64,000 nucleotides of DNA, taken from Pascua guehoae (Eukaryota; Basidiomycota; Tremellomycetes; Trichosporonales; Trichosporonaceae). Within the stretch, counting starts at the first letter, position 1, and each line of letters begins with the position of its first letter. Shown piece after piece: positions 23,067 through 35,013 of the stretch. Both the position numbers and the translations under genes were made by a program. The notes under the pieces were generated by a model, which saw only the letters and a program-made list of their open reading frames with translations, made no database searches and had not been told where the DNA came from. The stretch covers positions 1,302,075 through 1,366,074 of the forward strand of contig BCJX01000002.1 of NCBI GenBank assembly GCA_001600415.1. The letters are read 5' to 3'.

Positions 23067-23740
23067 TCACAGCGCACAGTCGCAGCGGACTCCAAGGTCG
23101 CCGTGCGAGCAGCCGTGGTCGGGGTGCGAGACGGTCTTGATCGTGCTAGCCGCATAGGTGGCGGGCGTGACAGTGGCCTCCGAGTAGGACGGGAGCTCGT
23201 CGCCCGAGGTCGATGTCTTGGGCTCGGGGTTCGGGCGCTGGGACGCAGCCGCGGCGCGCTTGGCCTTCCAGACCTGAGGGTGAGCTCTGGTTCTGCCATT
23301 GTAGTAAAGGTGGGATGCGGATGGAAGGAAAAAACGAAAATGTGGAGGTGAGGAGACTTCGCCGAAAGCGGAACTGAAAAAAAAAAACCCCCCCAAAAAG
23401 TGGACGCAAGTGGAAAACCACTACTCACGTTGATGCCAGCGCGGATCCACATCCCGAGGCGAATAACGAGCACGACCGCAACCACAATGAGGAGGGCGAC
23501 TGCCGCGACCTCGGTCTTCTTGCACCCACGCGGCCAGTGGCGCCAGCACATGTCGTCGTCGGGGCCCGGCGTGTGCGTGGGGGTCACGAGCGCGGGGGCC
23601 GTGGTGGTGGTGATGGTGGGGGTGGGGAGGATGTGGTCGGGGCCACCGTTGGGGGNGGGGGTGGGGGTGATGTCGGACGCGACGGGGAGGGCGAAGACGG
23701 GAGCCATGGCGAGGACGAGGACGGTGAGGTGCGCGAACAT
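23067..23740 (-). CDS. Small single-pass membrane protein with signal peptide
   Basis: Exons 23429-23740 and 23067-23273 join in phase 0 and give 172 residues. The start at 23740 opens a signal peptide (MFAHLTVLVLAMAPVFALP), followed by a Thr/Pro-rich, probably O-glycosylated ectodomain of about 45 residues, a CWRHWPRGC motif, one transmembrane helix (VAAVALLIVVAVVLVIRLG) and a cytosolic tail. The tail contains LPSYSEA, similar to the PPxY/LPxY motifs bound by Rsp5-type WW domains, and ends with a Cys-rich HGCSHGDLGVRCDCAL. Base 23656 is N, so one ectodomain residue is unknown. I know no named family; such small cell-surface proteins are common in fungi. Confidence 0.65.
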
Positions 23741-25184
23741 CGTGGTGGGTGATTTGGGTGGGTTTTGGGTGCTGTTTGGGAGGGGTGGGTGAGTGAATGG
23801 AGGGAGAATGGAGAATGGAGTAGATGGAAGAGAATGCATCACGTTCATGCACCCGAGACTCTATATATGTGCGCGGTGAGCGTTCTGGGAAGCACCGTCG
23901 CGATCATGGGTGGACGGTTGCGGATGGTGGACGGTTGCGGTGGATGTCCGGTTGCGGATGGGTTTTGGGGATGTTAACAGCAAAGTGCCACACTCTCGGT
24001 TGCATCGGTTGGATGGCTGATTGCACTGTGCATCAGCAGGCTGGGGGAGTCCAGAGCGATGCCGACGCGAGAAATGGATACATTACCTTGGATACACCAT
24101 GCAGAGGGGGAGCAGCCGTGCAGCAGTGCAGCATTTCAGCAGTTGCAGGGGCTGTATAGCCCAGCCACGAGACTCGTTTAGTCGTAAGTGGAACTAGCCT
24201 CTCCCATTGTCGAGTCTCACTTCAGAGCCAGCATCCATGAAAGGCCAGTCCGTGCCCAGGACGGCCTGACACCACGTACCCGAGCTATGGCAGCTCAAGG
24301 TAGCCAGTCATCCGACCACCTGGCTTGCAGGCAATGTCCTTAAGTATAGACACGCCCAGCCTGTGGTGTCGCCCGCATCGATCCCATTGATCTCCGGGCG
24401 CATTCGTATCACGAGCAAACAGCCCACCACTCACCACCAGGCCCACTATGCACCCTCTACATCCCCCTGTAACCCCCCACTTTCCACCCCAAACCATGTC
24501 CTCCTCGATCTACGTACCAAACCCGTCCGTCCCACGCCCCCAACCAGTTTTCGACCACAGCAACCTGCTCACATTTGCCGATCACCAAACTTGGTACACC
24601 TCTTCCTGACACCCCAAGACACCTTGTAGACACGTCCCTTTCCAGTATGCATCAGAAGAATCTGGGACACAGAAGCATTGGGTGTGTATGCAGATCGGGA
24701 GAGAATCGGATAACCAAGTCGACCGTCATCTCAACCGACTTGGTGTCGGTCATGTACAGGTGCGACTGGAAAGTATTGAGACTGCCTCGTTGAACTCGGT
24801 GGCATGCACACAGAGTCTTGTACAGGAAATGCAGGAGCATGTAGCGGCCGTTGTCTCTCTCCTTGTCTCGAGATCGTAGTCTTTAATGTGCATGGTGGAT
24901 AGTGAGCACGGTATGGTAAAAGCTACCCTCATGCACGTCCTCCTACTCATACCGTTGCGTTGATGTAGAGAGCGTCCATGTTCAACGTCGACCGAGCTCA
25001 ACGAGGCAGCCTCAATACTTTCCCGTTGCACCTGTACCATGCGCCCACCCGATCTCCGTTCTGACCACCCAACACGCCAGCAACAACATACGCGAGTCGC
25101 ATCTCTACGCCCGCCCGAGAACACGCCAGCCACACACGTGCTATCGTCGAATGCCATGCATCATCCTACATCAAGTCCTACCGC
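23741..25184. other. Intergenic region
   Basis: It lies between the promoter of the membrane protein gene and the 3' end of RPS11. A GTGGACGGTTGCGGATG direct repeat lies near 23907-23955. Two related segments on opposite strands (around 24730-24800 and 24990-25040) share ACCTGTAC and TCAATACTTTC-type words. No gene is supported. Confidence 0.45.
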
Positions 25185-26174
25185 TTAGAACTTGCTGAAG
25201 CCCTTAGCCGCCTTGTTCTTGGCGACACGGACAACGTTGAAGCGCACAGTCTTCGAGAGGGGGCGGCACTGGCCGACGGTGACGTTGTCACCGACCTCAA
25301 CACGGAAAGCAGGCGAAAGGTGGGCCGCAAGGTTCTTGTGGCGCTTCTCGTAACGGCGGTACTTCGGGATGCTGCCGGGTTAGTTCGTGCACTTTTCTAT
25401 CATTTTGCTTCAGAGCACGCACAAGTGGAGGTAGTCACGGCGGACAATGATGGTGTTGGTCATCTTGGTGGAGTGGACGACACCAGTCAGGATGCGGCCG
25501 CGGATCGAGACATCGCCGGTGAAGGGGCACTTCTTGTCGATGTAGGTGCCGTTGATAGCCTCTGTTCACGTTAGGTATGCCCACTGGTTCAAACTCGGTG
25601 GGAGGGCAGCACGACGCCGGGGCAGCTGGAGCCTTTTACGCCGTTCTTGGACCCCCCATCACGGGCCCCTCGTCGTCGAACAACCCAAGCCAGCTGCTCC
25701 CGCTTCCATCGTCTGCCTTCCACACCTGCTCATACTAACCAGAAGGGGTCTTGAAGCCAAGACCGACGTCCTTGTACCAGCGCTTGGTCTTGGTGGCAAT
25801 CTTCTTGCCGCCTGTTGGGAGACGCGAGAGGAGCGGTAGAAAGAATCGACGCGGGCAGAGGCAGGTTTAGGCCGTGCAGGGTGGGTGGTTGTAGATGGCA
25901 AAAAGTTTGCACACAGCGTCAAGTGGCCGTAGAAACGCGCACAGCAAGTCGGGAAAGAGCACAATCGCGTAGACGAGTCGAAGCGCGAGGCAAGAAACGC
26001 GGCAGAACACGAGGATCAATATCGAGAAGAGGCAAATCGAAAGTCGTTGAAGTCGAAACAAGTCGCAACTGTCAGCGCCCATTCTCACCCCACATGCTCG
26101 TCCACAAACGTACCCTTCGACTTGGCGTTCTGGAACAGGTGCTGCTTGCGGAAGGCGCGCTCCACTTCGGCCAT
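25185..26174 (-). CDS. RPS11: 40S ribosomal protein uS17 (Rps11)
   Basis: It is a small-subunit ribosomal protein of the cytosolic ribosome. Exons 26114-26174, 25740-25811, 25423-25561 and 25185-25371 give 152 residues, close to the usual 155-160. Family text is clear: [81 protein letters not shown] and [15 protein letters not shown] near the C-terminus. The first intron is long (302 nt), a common feature of fungal ribosomal protein genes; I found no C/D or H/ACA snoRNA box in it. A second, 5'-leader intron is likely just upstream of the ATG. Confidence 0.96.
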
Positions 26175-26179
26175 CTTAA

Positions 26180-26372
26180 CTGTCAGCACAGATGCACTTG
26201 TAACAAATCGCGAATGTGGAAACCATCATGACAAGTCGGCTTCGTTGCTCCCAGAAGAACTACACGGACGGGATCGGCCGTTTCGCGGACAGCTACACGG
26301 AGCACTCTTCTGGGCAGCGGCGACAACGGCGAGCATGACGGCGAGGACGGCGGGCGGCGGCGGTCAACGTAC
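26180..26372 (-). other. Probable 5'-leader intron of RPS11
   Basis: A GTGCTGACAG acceptor lies five bases before the RPS11 ATG, and a GTACGT donor lies at 26367-26372. No coding frame crosses it. It would leave a leader exon upstream of 26373. RNA reads would be needed to confirm it. Confidence 0.55.
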
Positions 26373-26576
26373 TTTGAATGATGATTCGACTTGAAGGATA
26401 GGTTGAACTCTTCGAGAGTATCGACGACGACAACGGCACCCAGCAAGCACGCAGCCATGGAGGTCCAAATGACCGGCGTTTTGACGGAGTTTGGGGAGAT
26501 GCAAAAGTCTTCACAGTGTGGCAAGGTTGATCCATAAAGTGGGAGGCGAAAAGAAAGCCACGTGGTCGAAGTGAGA

Positions 26577-29500
26577 TCAAGAAGCGGATAGGTTAATGAG
26601 ACCGCAGGGACCGCTGGGAACGGCAGATCGAGTCCTGTATGCGTCTGGAAGAGCTCCCTCCTGCACATTTGTGTCAGCCACAGCAAGACTGCTGGTGTGG
26701 TGACTCACCAACTGAAGCGTGACAAGCTTGGCTAGCGCGGCATGTGGGATCGCCGTGGAGCCGAGAACACCCTTCTCCTTGAGGGCCACTTCGAGGTCGC
26801 TCTTGTTCCATTTGCAGTATGAGCCCTCCGGCATGTCCTTCATGTCAGCGGGCTACACGGTCTGTCTACGGTACCATTGATCGGGCCATCATGGCCCTCA
26901 AGTCGGCAGCGATAAATTCGGTCCGCACGTGTAGTCGACGCGCCTGAGGGAGTTAGGGCGAGTCAGAAAGCAGGCCCGAGAACGAAAAGAGTGATGCTCA
27001 CGATATCCATCCAACGAACATTGACTTCGGGAGGTATCTCGATCTCCTGCGACTCGAGGAATGTTTCGACATCAATGTAGTCGAACGGTATGTTGGTGAA
27101 CGTGCGTCGTCGAGGTCCGCCGCCGAGATACGCCGATTCGTCCAGCTCTCCAGCCTGCAATGTCAGCTCTGTAAAAGGTATTGTAGACTTGCCTTGTATT
27201 TATCCAGTCGGCTCTGCATCTCTTCAGTGGTCAGCTGCGAATTGGAGACGAGTTTTGCCTCGCGACACAGTTGCAGAAGATCTTGGCGATACAAGTTTCG
27301 GTCCACTGGCTCTTTCTGGCCGTCAGACGAGCCCATTGACAATTATTCCTCACTGTATGATCACGAAGCAGATGTTCGAGCTCTGCACCCGTCCAGGTAT
27401 TACGGAGGCCGTTGGACTTGAGCATGGCTTTGAGATGCATACGTGTTGGGTCGAGAAGGCCAGGATGGACGACGCACAACTCCCATCGATGCAGGCCGTT
27501 CTTGTTATAGCTGGGCAGAACGGCTGTTAACAATGGCAGCTGATCATCGATGTCGCGAGGGACATGGCCAAGCTGTACGAGGCGGTCGAGGAGCGTCCGT
27601 GCATGAGGACCTGTTCCATCAGTAGTATACGGAGACTGGCGCGCAGCACACCACACAGGCACGTGGGAACACGGGGCAAAGCATGCAGGCACGCAGTGCA
27701 GAGGCGCCACTCCCCCAATGTCACGCACACGTTCACACTCACGAAAACTGTGCAAAATGGACATAATGGTCGGCCCACGCCAAGAGAATACGAGGAAGTT
27801 GGTAAGTTTGAGCTCAACACGCCCGTTGACCCTGCTCTCCTCAAATTCTCCAAGGGAGGTCGGATGGGGAGTGGACCAACCCAAGTCAAAAGGGACTCCA
27901 TGGGTCACATGGGCGAGGAGCGTCGGGCGCACTGGGTGGTGGCGAATCATGCGAAAATCCATACGCAACCCAGACAACTCGTCCCGATGTCCATGATGGA
28001 CAATGTGACGCACCCAGAGAAAGATGAGCGTCAGTACCGAGTTCCCCGGCGGCCAGAGGTGTTGCCGCGGCTTGTCACACTCGGTCTTAGCGCGCGTCAA
28101 GACTCGCAGCGCCAGGCGAAGGATATCTTCTGTTGACGCAGCTGTGTCCCACCAAAGGGTGGGAAAGCGATCCTCGTTGCGGTGCAACGCGACTGCGCCC
28201 TTTGCCTCGAACTCGTCAACGACGGAGATAAAGGCGGGAAGGTGTGGGAGGAGGTCGAGGATGAGTGTGTTCTCGTGGGGGGTACCGGGGTATGAGCTGA
28301 GGGCCGAGGTGATCTTGGGAGTGCCGGCTGTCGTTCCAGTGTCCGGCTGCACCATCCTATCCTCCTCGCCCACTGCTCGTCCGCCAAAGTATCTCTCAAG
28401 GCGTTCTGCCTGCTCGATCACAGCGCTCTGCCTCTCAGGGTCCGCAGATACACCCATAGAAGCCCGACAGTATGCGGTCTGAACTGGGAGCATGAACGTC
28501 AGACATCTGCCGATGCCATCCAATGCTGCGTTGACTGCATCGGCATTGACATGCCTTTGCTGGTTCACAAGCGTAGCAGTAAGGTGAAGACGCGCGACGA
28601 GGTCATGGCCGCCACCTTTGGTCCTGTTGTAAAACCAAGGGACCAGTTGACAGTTTGAGGGAGCATGGAAGGGGAAAGGCGCCGGAGAGCCCTCATGCAA
28701 GAAGATTTGTCGCTCAAGGTCGATTAAGGCGCGTAGAGCAAAAAACCGATCCTTCAGATTGCAGAACCTCTCGATTTCACGAGGAATGTCAGGGATCCCC
28801 GTCCGAATGGAGTCTGTTGGGCTTGTGAGGCCTGGGACTGGCTCCCCAGTCATGAGGAACCTCTCCAATGAGACACAAGTCTCGATGATCCCGTCGTGTT
28901 TGTAGGATGTCAGAGGGATAGCGTCGATCGTCATGGGTAGATCACGAGCCTGTGCATTAGCGGCAGTCCCTAATGAAATGGAGCCAACCTGTGCGACGGT
29001 AATTGACATCGGCTGTCCCCTTGTCGTAGTCTCGTCTGGTTCCTTGATGTCCAGTAAAACATCGCTGTCGATAGCCACGGGCTTGCGCTCCTCTAGGTCC
29101 TCGTCGCCTTCTTGATCGCTTGGATCAACCTCGCTCTCGCTGTCCTCCTCATCTTCATTGGTCAGGTCAATTAGACCCCCGTCGAAAAGGTCAATCTCGG
29201 AGGTATCTTGATCCGCGTCGAGCTCGTCCAGCATCTCACCCGCGGCAGCCCGCTGTGCACGGACCTTGTCCCGACGGTGAATATCCGCCACTCGTCCCTC
29301 AACGAGATCTGGCTCAAGGACCTTCCTCACAAAACGGTCAATCCAACACAACCTGCACAGCGACTCGGGCCACATTGCCCTGCAGGCACAGCGAGTGTCC
29401 GGCTCCTTCAAGTAATGCCACGGGTACTGCGAGTGCTTGACGAGCTCGACATGGTTGCGACCCCTGCAGAGGTGCATTTTGCCGCAGTCCGCGTGAGGCA

Positions 29501-30144
29501 GCTGTTCCCAAGCGATGGCAGGGTCGGCCAAAGGCGGTGAAGCAGCGGGAGGAAGCAGAGGCCGCGGCGGAGGAGGTGGCGGAGGAGGTGGCGGCGGAGG
29601 AGGAGGGGGAGGAGGGGGAGGAAGGGTGGGAGGAAGGGTGGGAGGAAGGGTGAGAGGAAGGGGGGGAGGCGGGAGAGGACGAGGAGGGGCGATAGGGAGA
29701 GGGGAGGCGCCTGGAACGAAGGCTGTCGGCGGTCATGTTCAACTTCTGGTAGCCCGAAGTCGCTGTCTGTACCGTTGTCGGGCTAAGACGTGTCAGTCTA
29801 GCAACATACAACACATACAGATGTCAGCCTAGCCAACACACAACACGAACCGGAGGTGGCCAAGGACAATCGCGGGTCTGTTTGACAAGGGCCGTGAACA
29901 CCTCGACACGCTCCATAAACTCGTTGGATGGTAGCTGGTATCCCTGTGAGTCGTACTGAAGGCTGTGGATGGCCTCAATCATCGATTGAGTTGGGGCTTT
30001 GGTGGTGTCGAGGTCTGTTGGGGGAGGGAAGGTCGGTCGTCGACTGGGACCGGTGAGGTCGTCCTCTGCGCTCCGTTTCGATGGGACAGTCGTTTGCCTG
30101 CTGGAGGCTAGGCCGAGCCTAGCCTCGAGCTCCTGTCGATTCAT
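26577..30144 (-). CDS. Large unrecognised protein with a Cys/His cluster and poly-Pro region
   Basis: Eight exons are traced: about 29847-30144, 27743-29710, 27354-27610, 27193-27315, 27002-27154, 26875-26943, 26709-26837 and 26577-26660, for about 1,026 residues. All joins keep frame; the first donor and second acceptor are the least certain. Exon 1 starts MNRQELEARLGLAS. Exon 2 opens with a proline-rich run of about 60 residues, then a Cys/His cluster (CGKMHLC, CACRAMWPESLCRLC) that could bind zinc, then an acidic stretch and a long globular region (DLVARLHLTATLV, HLPAFISVVDEF, LTLIFLWVRHIVHHG). The end (YCKWNKSDLEVALKEKGV) is loosely SAP-like. The intron at 27155-27192 is a 38-nt GC-AG intron. 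I know no family for it; a transposon-derived gene is possible but no catalytic triad is visible. Confidence 0.7.
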
Positions 30145-30850
30145 GATGGCGAGTGCCGGGAATCAGATGACAAGCGGCAATGAGAAGTGTTGGAAGAGTA
30201 AGTGTTGGAAGAGGGAACGCGAGGAAGGAAGGAAGGAAGCTGGCTAACATGGGTGCATGCAGTTCATGGTACAGTACGGTGCAGTGGTCGCGCACTGACC
30301 CATCTTGATTTCTATCCATTGCTCAAGAATACCGAACGCCAGGCAGCAAACAGGCAGCCCATCCCAGAGTCGAATCGCGATGTTCACTGGGCCGCGGGGG
30401 ATGGGCAGGCAACCCCAGGCGGGAGCAACGCGCCAAGGGCTGGGGGGCGCAAGGATCGGACGCACAGCAGGGGGGATCTGCAGTGCGAATATCTGCAGAG
30501 ATTGCGGCTGCCCATCGGCGTTGGACCCGAAGGAAGGAATGGAGGGCAAGTTTTGACCACCACAGATGATGCGTGCATAATATAGGGGAAGGTGGTTGTC
30601 AAGTGCCACAAAGCGCCACAGTCGTGGTTGCCAGGGACCAGTGGGCCGACCAGGGAGAGCTTTTCGCTTGCGCCCAATCCGCTTTCCCGCACGTGATTCA
30701 CACGCGCATGCCATGCGTGCAAGTGTGGCCGTAACCCGACGCGCCTTGCTTTCCTGAAACGGCCATGGACGCGACACCGTCCCATGCCAGACAGCCATCA
30801 CCAGTCGCCAAGTCAGCACAGTATCTCGCCCCCACCACCAAGCACGCACC
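30145..30850. other. Divergent intergenic region upstream of the SRA gene
   Basis: The 706 bp carry a GAAGG/GGAAG-rich stretch at 30220-30240 and otherwise no gene or RNA signal. It should contain promoters for the large minus-strand gene and the SRA gene. Confidence 0.5.
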
Positions 30851-32276
30851 ATGACAGTCCTCAGCTACGAGGAGCAGCGCGCCCAGAACATTAGGTACGC
30901 CCGCCCCCAGACCAGCCACTGACGGCAAGGGACAACGAGGCGCTCCTGCTCTCGCTGGGCCTCGCGACGCCAAACTCCAAGCCCGCGAAGGCCGTCAAGC
31001 CGAAACCCAAGTCGAAGCCGAAGCCCAAGGCCAAGGCGGTAGTGAAGCGCGAGGCGGCCGCGTACAAGGACACCGGCAGCGACGACGACGAGGACGGGGA
31101 GGAGGCGCCGCGCCGGTCTGGGCGTGCGAAACCCAAGCCCAAGGCCGAGGACGCGTCCGGGTCCGCGTCGCCCGCGCCGCGCCGGAGTTCGCGCCGCCTC
31201 TCGCGCGCCAACAAGCGGCCCCGCTCGGATACGGACGAGTCGGACGACGACACGTATCGCGCGCCGAAGCGCGTCAACAGCGAGCCTCAGCGCAAGGCGC
31301 AGCGCCTCGGCGTACGCACCCAGGATCCAAAGCAGTTTGGCCACATCCCGGGCATCGACGTGGGGACGACGTGGGCGTCGCGCATGGACTGCTCGACGGA
31401 CGCGGTGCATGCGCCCACCGTCGCGGGCATCTCGGGCAATGTGGAGGTGGGCGCGTGGAGCGTTGCGCTGTCGGGGGGGTATCCTGATGAGTGAGTGGAG
31501 TCGGGTCTGCGTTGTGAATGGCGGTGTCAGGGGTTGCGTGTGAATGTCGGCGTCGGCCTCAGTGTCGTTCAGAGTCGACGTGGAAAGTCACTCACGCAGA
31601 TATTGGCTGCCTGAGGTCGTCGGTGGCAAGCCTATCCACAACCCATCTCCCCACCCCCCTACAATCCCCACACGGCACCTCCCTGCTAACAACCAGCGTC
31701 GACCTCGGCGAGGCCTTCACCTACACGGGCAGCGGCGGGCGCGACCTCAAGGGCACCAAGAATGCGCCCAAAAACCTCCGCACGGCGCCGCAAACATCAA
31801 ACCAGAGCTTTGACCACAGTTATAATGCGGCGCTGAAAAAATCGTCCGAGACGCGCAAGCCCGTCCGCGTCATCCGCGGCTTCAAGCTCGACTCGAAATA
31901 CGCGCCCGCAGAGGGATACCGCTACGACGGGCTGTACATTGTGAAAAAGGCGTGGATGGCAAAGGGCTTGACCAAGGGCTTGCTCGTGTGTCGGTACGCG
32001 TTCCAGCGCGTCGAGGGGCAGCCGCCGCTGCCGGTGCTGGGTGAGGGGGGGGAGGAGGAGGGGGAGGAAGAGGAGGGGGAGGAAGAGGGTGGGAACGGTG
32101 GGGATGGTGATGGTGATGATGGTGAGGACGATGATGGTGAGGACGATGACGGTGAGAATGGGGTAGAGGGGCAGGGTAGTGAGAGTGAGGAAGAGGGTGA
32201 CGAGGAGGAAGAGCCAGCAGTCAAAGAGGAGGTCACGGGCAAGAGGGGTCGACCCAGGAGGTCGACAAGGAAGTAG
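30851..32276 (+). CDS. SRA (SET- and RING-associated) domain protein
   Basis: Exons 30851-30894, 30930-31490 and 31697-32276 give 394 residues. After a basic, Ser/Arg/Lys-rich N-terminus, an SRA/YDG domain spans about 151-315: FGHIPGIDVGTTW, HAPTVAGISG, AWSVALSGGYPDDVD, FTYTGSGGRDLKGTK, KPVRVIRGF, SKYAPAEGYRYDGLY and a closing CRYAFQRVEGQPP. SRA domains read methylated or hemimethylated cytosine by base flipping (UHRF1, plant SUVH). The protein has no RING, PHD, Tudor or SET domain, like the SRA-only partner of Dnmt5 known in Cryptococcus. The tail is about 75 residues of mostly Glu/Asp/Gly. Location is expected to be nuclear. The donor of intron 1 is GTACGC and the acceptor GGCAAG; both are required for frame. 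Confidence 0.92.
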
Positions 32277-32429
32277 GTGGTGGTCAAGAGGGGATTGTTG
32301 TGGAGCTGTGAGAGGCCACGGCCATGTTCAATAAAGTACAGTCTTGAGTACACTCCCGATGACGAGAAGTGAAACCCATACTTGATAATATGCAGTTTAC
32401 ATGCTATGCACAGATGATGTTGACCATGG

Positions 32430-34576
32430 TCAAGCAATGGTTGTCGCCTTTATGCCGTCCGCAATGCCTTGGACTTGGTCTCCCTCCCCCGTTCCCTTCC
32501 CTTCCCCTTCGTTCCCCTCCCCTCGTTCCCCCCCTCGTTCCCCTCCACGCGCAACCTTCCCTCCCACCACACCATTGCGCACTTCCTCCTCCCCAGCCCG
32601 CACACGCGCATTCGCCTCATCGACCTCGATACGGCGCCACTCTGCCAGACTGCTAGGATTGACGACCCAGATCCGCGCACGCGGCGCAGCGCCCCCCTCA
32701 TCTGCCGCGGGGATGCCCTCGGTGACGCCCGCCTCGCGGATGACCTTGAGCACTGCGCCGCGGTTATTCGTGAGCACCGTCGCACGGCGGCTAAACCCGG
32801 CAAGAAGCGTGCGCAGCGTGTGCCCGCTGGGCAGACGTGACGCCGGTGGGAACACGGTCCCAGGGCGGAGGGGCGACTTGGACTCGGTTGCACGTTTGAT
32901 CTTTTTGGTCTGTGGGTCCCTTTTCGGCTTGATGCGGATCGGCTTGGGAGGCTTCATCGGCCGCTCGGTTGGCTCTGGCGTCGGGCGGCGCGAGCCCTCG
33001 TTGCTGCTCTCGTCGGCGGCGGCAAGCATGCCCTCGCACACGTGAGAGACGACGGTATCGAATGGTGTCTGGGGCTGTCCTGGAACTGGAGCCGTTCCGT
33101 CCGCATCGCCGTCCTCGAGCACACCGACACGGAGGCTATCGAGACACCCCGTGTTGCCCTCCCATCGGGATCCCGACCAAAAGTAGCCCGCCGAAGGGTC
33201 GAAAAGCGCTTTTGCTCGTGCACGCTCCTCCATACCGCCAATCACATTGACAAGGCCTGGAAGCCTTTCGCTGACCTCACGCGTCGCCCAGAAGCGTACG
33301 GGCGCGCCACCAAACTCGGATTCGAGGCGATCACGCAACTCCTGGATCAGAGGCCGTTCCGCCTCGCACCGGAGCTGGTCGCGAAGATCTCGCGTCGTAC
33401 CAGAGTGTGGGCCTAATACGATTGATCCATCCGGATCTCGACGGAGGGCGCGGAAGCGTGACTCGAGCTCGTCGTTGTTGGCAGGCAAGGGGTAGTGTGT
33501 CGAATCGCAGCAAAGAGCAATGAGGACGCTGAGATCGAGGATGATATCGTGTGCAGGTACTGCTAGAGGCGGTGGTGGTGGGGATGCTGGCGGCTCGCCC
33601 CAGGTCGATGCAAAGTCGAGCTCTATTCCCATGGCTCGCATCATGGCAAACGTTTCAGGAATGCGTGCGTCGGCATGGCCACCTGCTGGGTCCTCTTCCA
33701 GTCGCGTGAGTACGTAGCGAATGCGTGGGGGTGGGAGGTTGGCTAGGCGAGCGTGGGCGTTCGCCGTGGCGACCAGCGCACGAGCTTGCGTCAAGAGTGA
33801 GTTTGTGAGCTCTGGTTCAGGCTCCGAGTCCGAATCATAGTCCGAGTTGAGGTACGAGTCGTGCTCTCGAAACTCGATGAGGAGGCGGTTTTCCTTGATT
33901 CTGAATGTCAGCGGTGGTGCTCAGTGGGTAGCAAGGGATGTCCGCCGCGATTGCCGGTTAAGCAACACGAGGAAGCTCCCGTCACCGCACTCACGTGTTC
34001 ACCTTGACCCACTCGTCGCCTCCAGCAGCAACAACATCAATCTTTGTTGCACCAGCCCCACCTGCGCCTGGGCGGCGGTCTATTGTCTGCCATATTCCAA
34101 CAAGAGGACGAGGCGATCGTACAAATGCCTCCCACACGCCTTGGAGTGAGACGAGGTTGGTAGAGTACTCGGCCGGAGGCCGTGATGATTTGAGCAGCTG
34201 GTGCGTGAGTGGAGTTTCCTTGGGAGGTGTGGCCATCGCTGGGACACAACCTGGGAACAGCTGGCAATATCGGGCAGCAAGGACGCGATAAGCCTCTGGG
34301 ACAACTATATCCCGGCAAATTATCACTCACCTCGTCGACAATTGCCCTTTCCTTCTTCACGTGGTGAAGAAACTTTGTCAACCCGCCGACGACAGACTGG
34401 TCATAATCCGTCTGGTGGTGCCAGTCGATGATTGGGGGAATGTAGCGGTCGCCGACTGGGGGGTTGGAGACATACGCCTCGATGGAGTCTGCGAGCGTGT
34501 GCAGCTTAGTCGCAGCGGTCCCGGGTGAAGTGTCGGCCCCGGCTGCTGTTCCAACACCTGGTGTCGCTGATGCCAT
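32430..34576 (-). CDS. DUF1308 (UPF0415/C7orf25-like) protein
   Basis: Exons 34331-34576, 33995-34197 and 32430-33900 give 639 residues. The match to the DUF1308 family is seen in KFLHHVKKE and KSSRPPAEYSTNL at the N-terminus, KIDVVAAGGDEWVKVNT, DIILDLSVLIALCCDSTH and RATVLTNNRGAVLKVI with the AGV turn. The domain order agrees with human C7orf25, whose biochemical function is not established; a PIN-like nuclease fold has been suggested for such C-terminal regions, and I cannot test that here. A Pro/Lys-rich linker lies near the middle and the C-terminus is Gly/Glu low complexity. It is convergent with the SRA gene (153 bp apart) and divergent from RQC1. Confidence 0.85.
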
Positions 34577-35013
34577 GTTGTGGACGGGGAAAGTGGACGT
34601 CCTAAGGTCGTCGCGTGGGGACGAGGGGGCACGGCAGCGGTGGTGCAAACGGGGAAGGAATAAAAAGGGCGCGCGTCCGGAGGTTGGGGCGCGCGCCAGG
34701 CTGGTCCAGATAATGTTGAGAGGGTGGTAAAGGTGTTGTAACGACGTTGTCAAGAGGTTGAGATGGGTACGACGTGAACTCGAGTCGTGGCTGAGCCAAC
34801 AACGTCAAGACCAAACCCACCTCCACCGGCCACTTGCGGGCCATTTGCTCCCGGTCTCTCGCTCGGTCACACGAGTCTCGCGTGGCTTTTGAGTCCGTCG
34901 CTGTGGAGACCCCGCAACTGCTGGACCTGAGATGACTCGAACACACACAATAACTCGACTTAGCACACATCTCTTCCGTAACCAAACACTTTTCTTCATC
35001 GTTGACAGCTGCC
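34577..35013. promoter_or_regulatory. Divergent promoter DUF1308/RQC1
   Basis: The 437 bp between the two start codons have no coding potential and should serve both genes. I see no well-known factor site that I would defend. Confidence 0.4.

Noticed and set aside
25812..26113. snoRNA inside the first RPS11 intron
   Set aside because: No RTGATGA/CTGA or ACA box pair with suitable spacing was seen.
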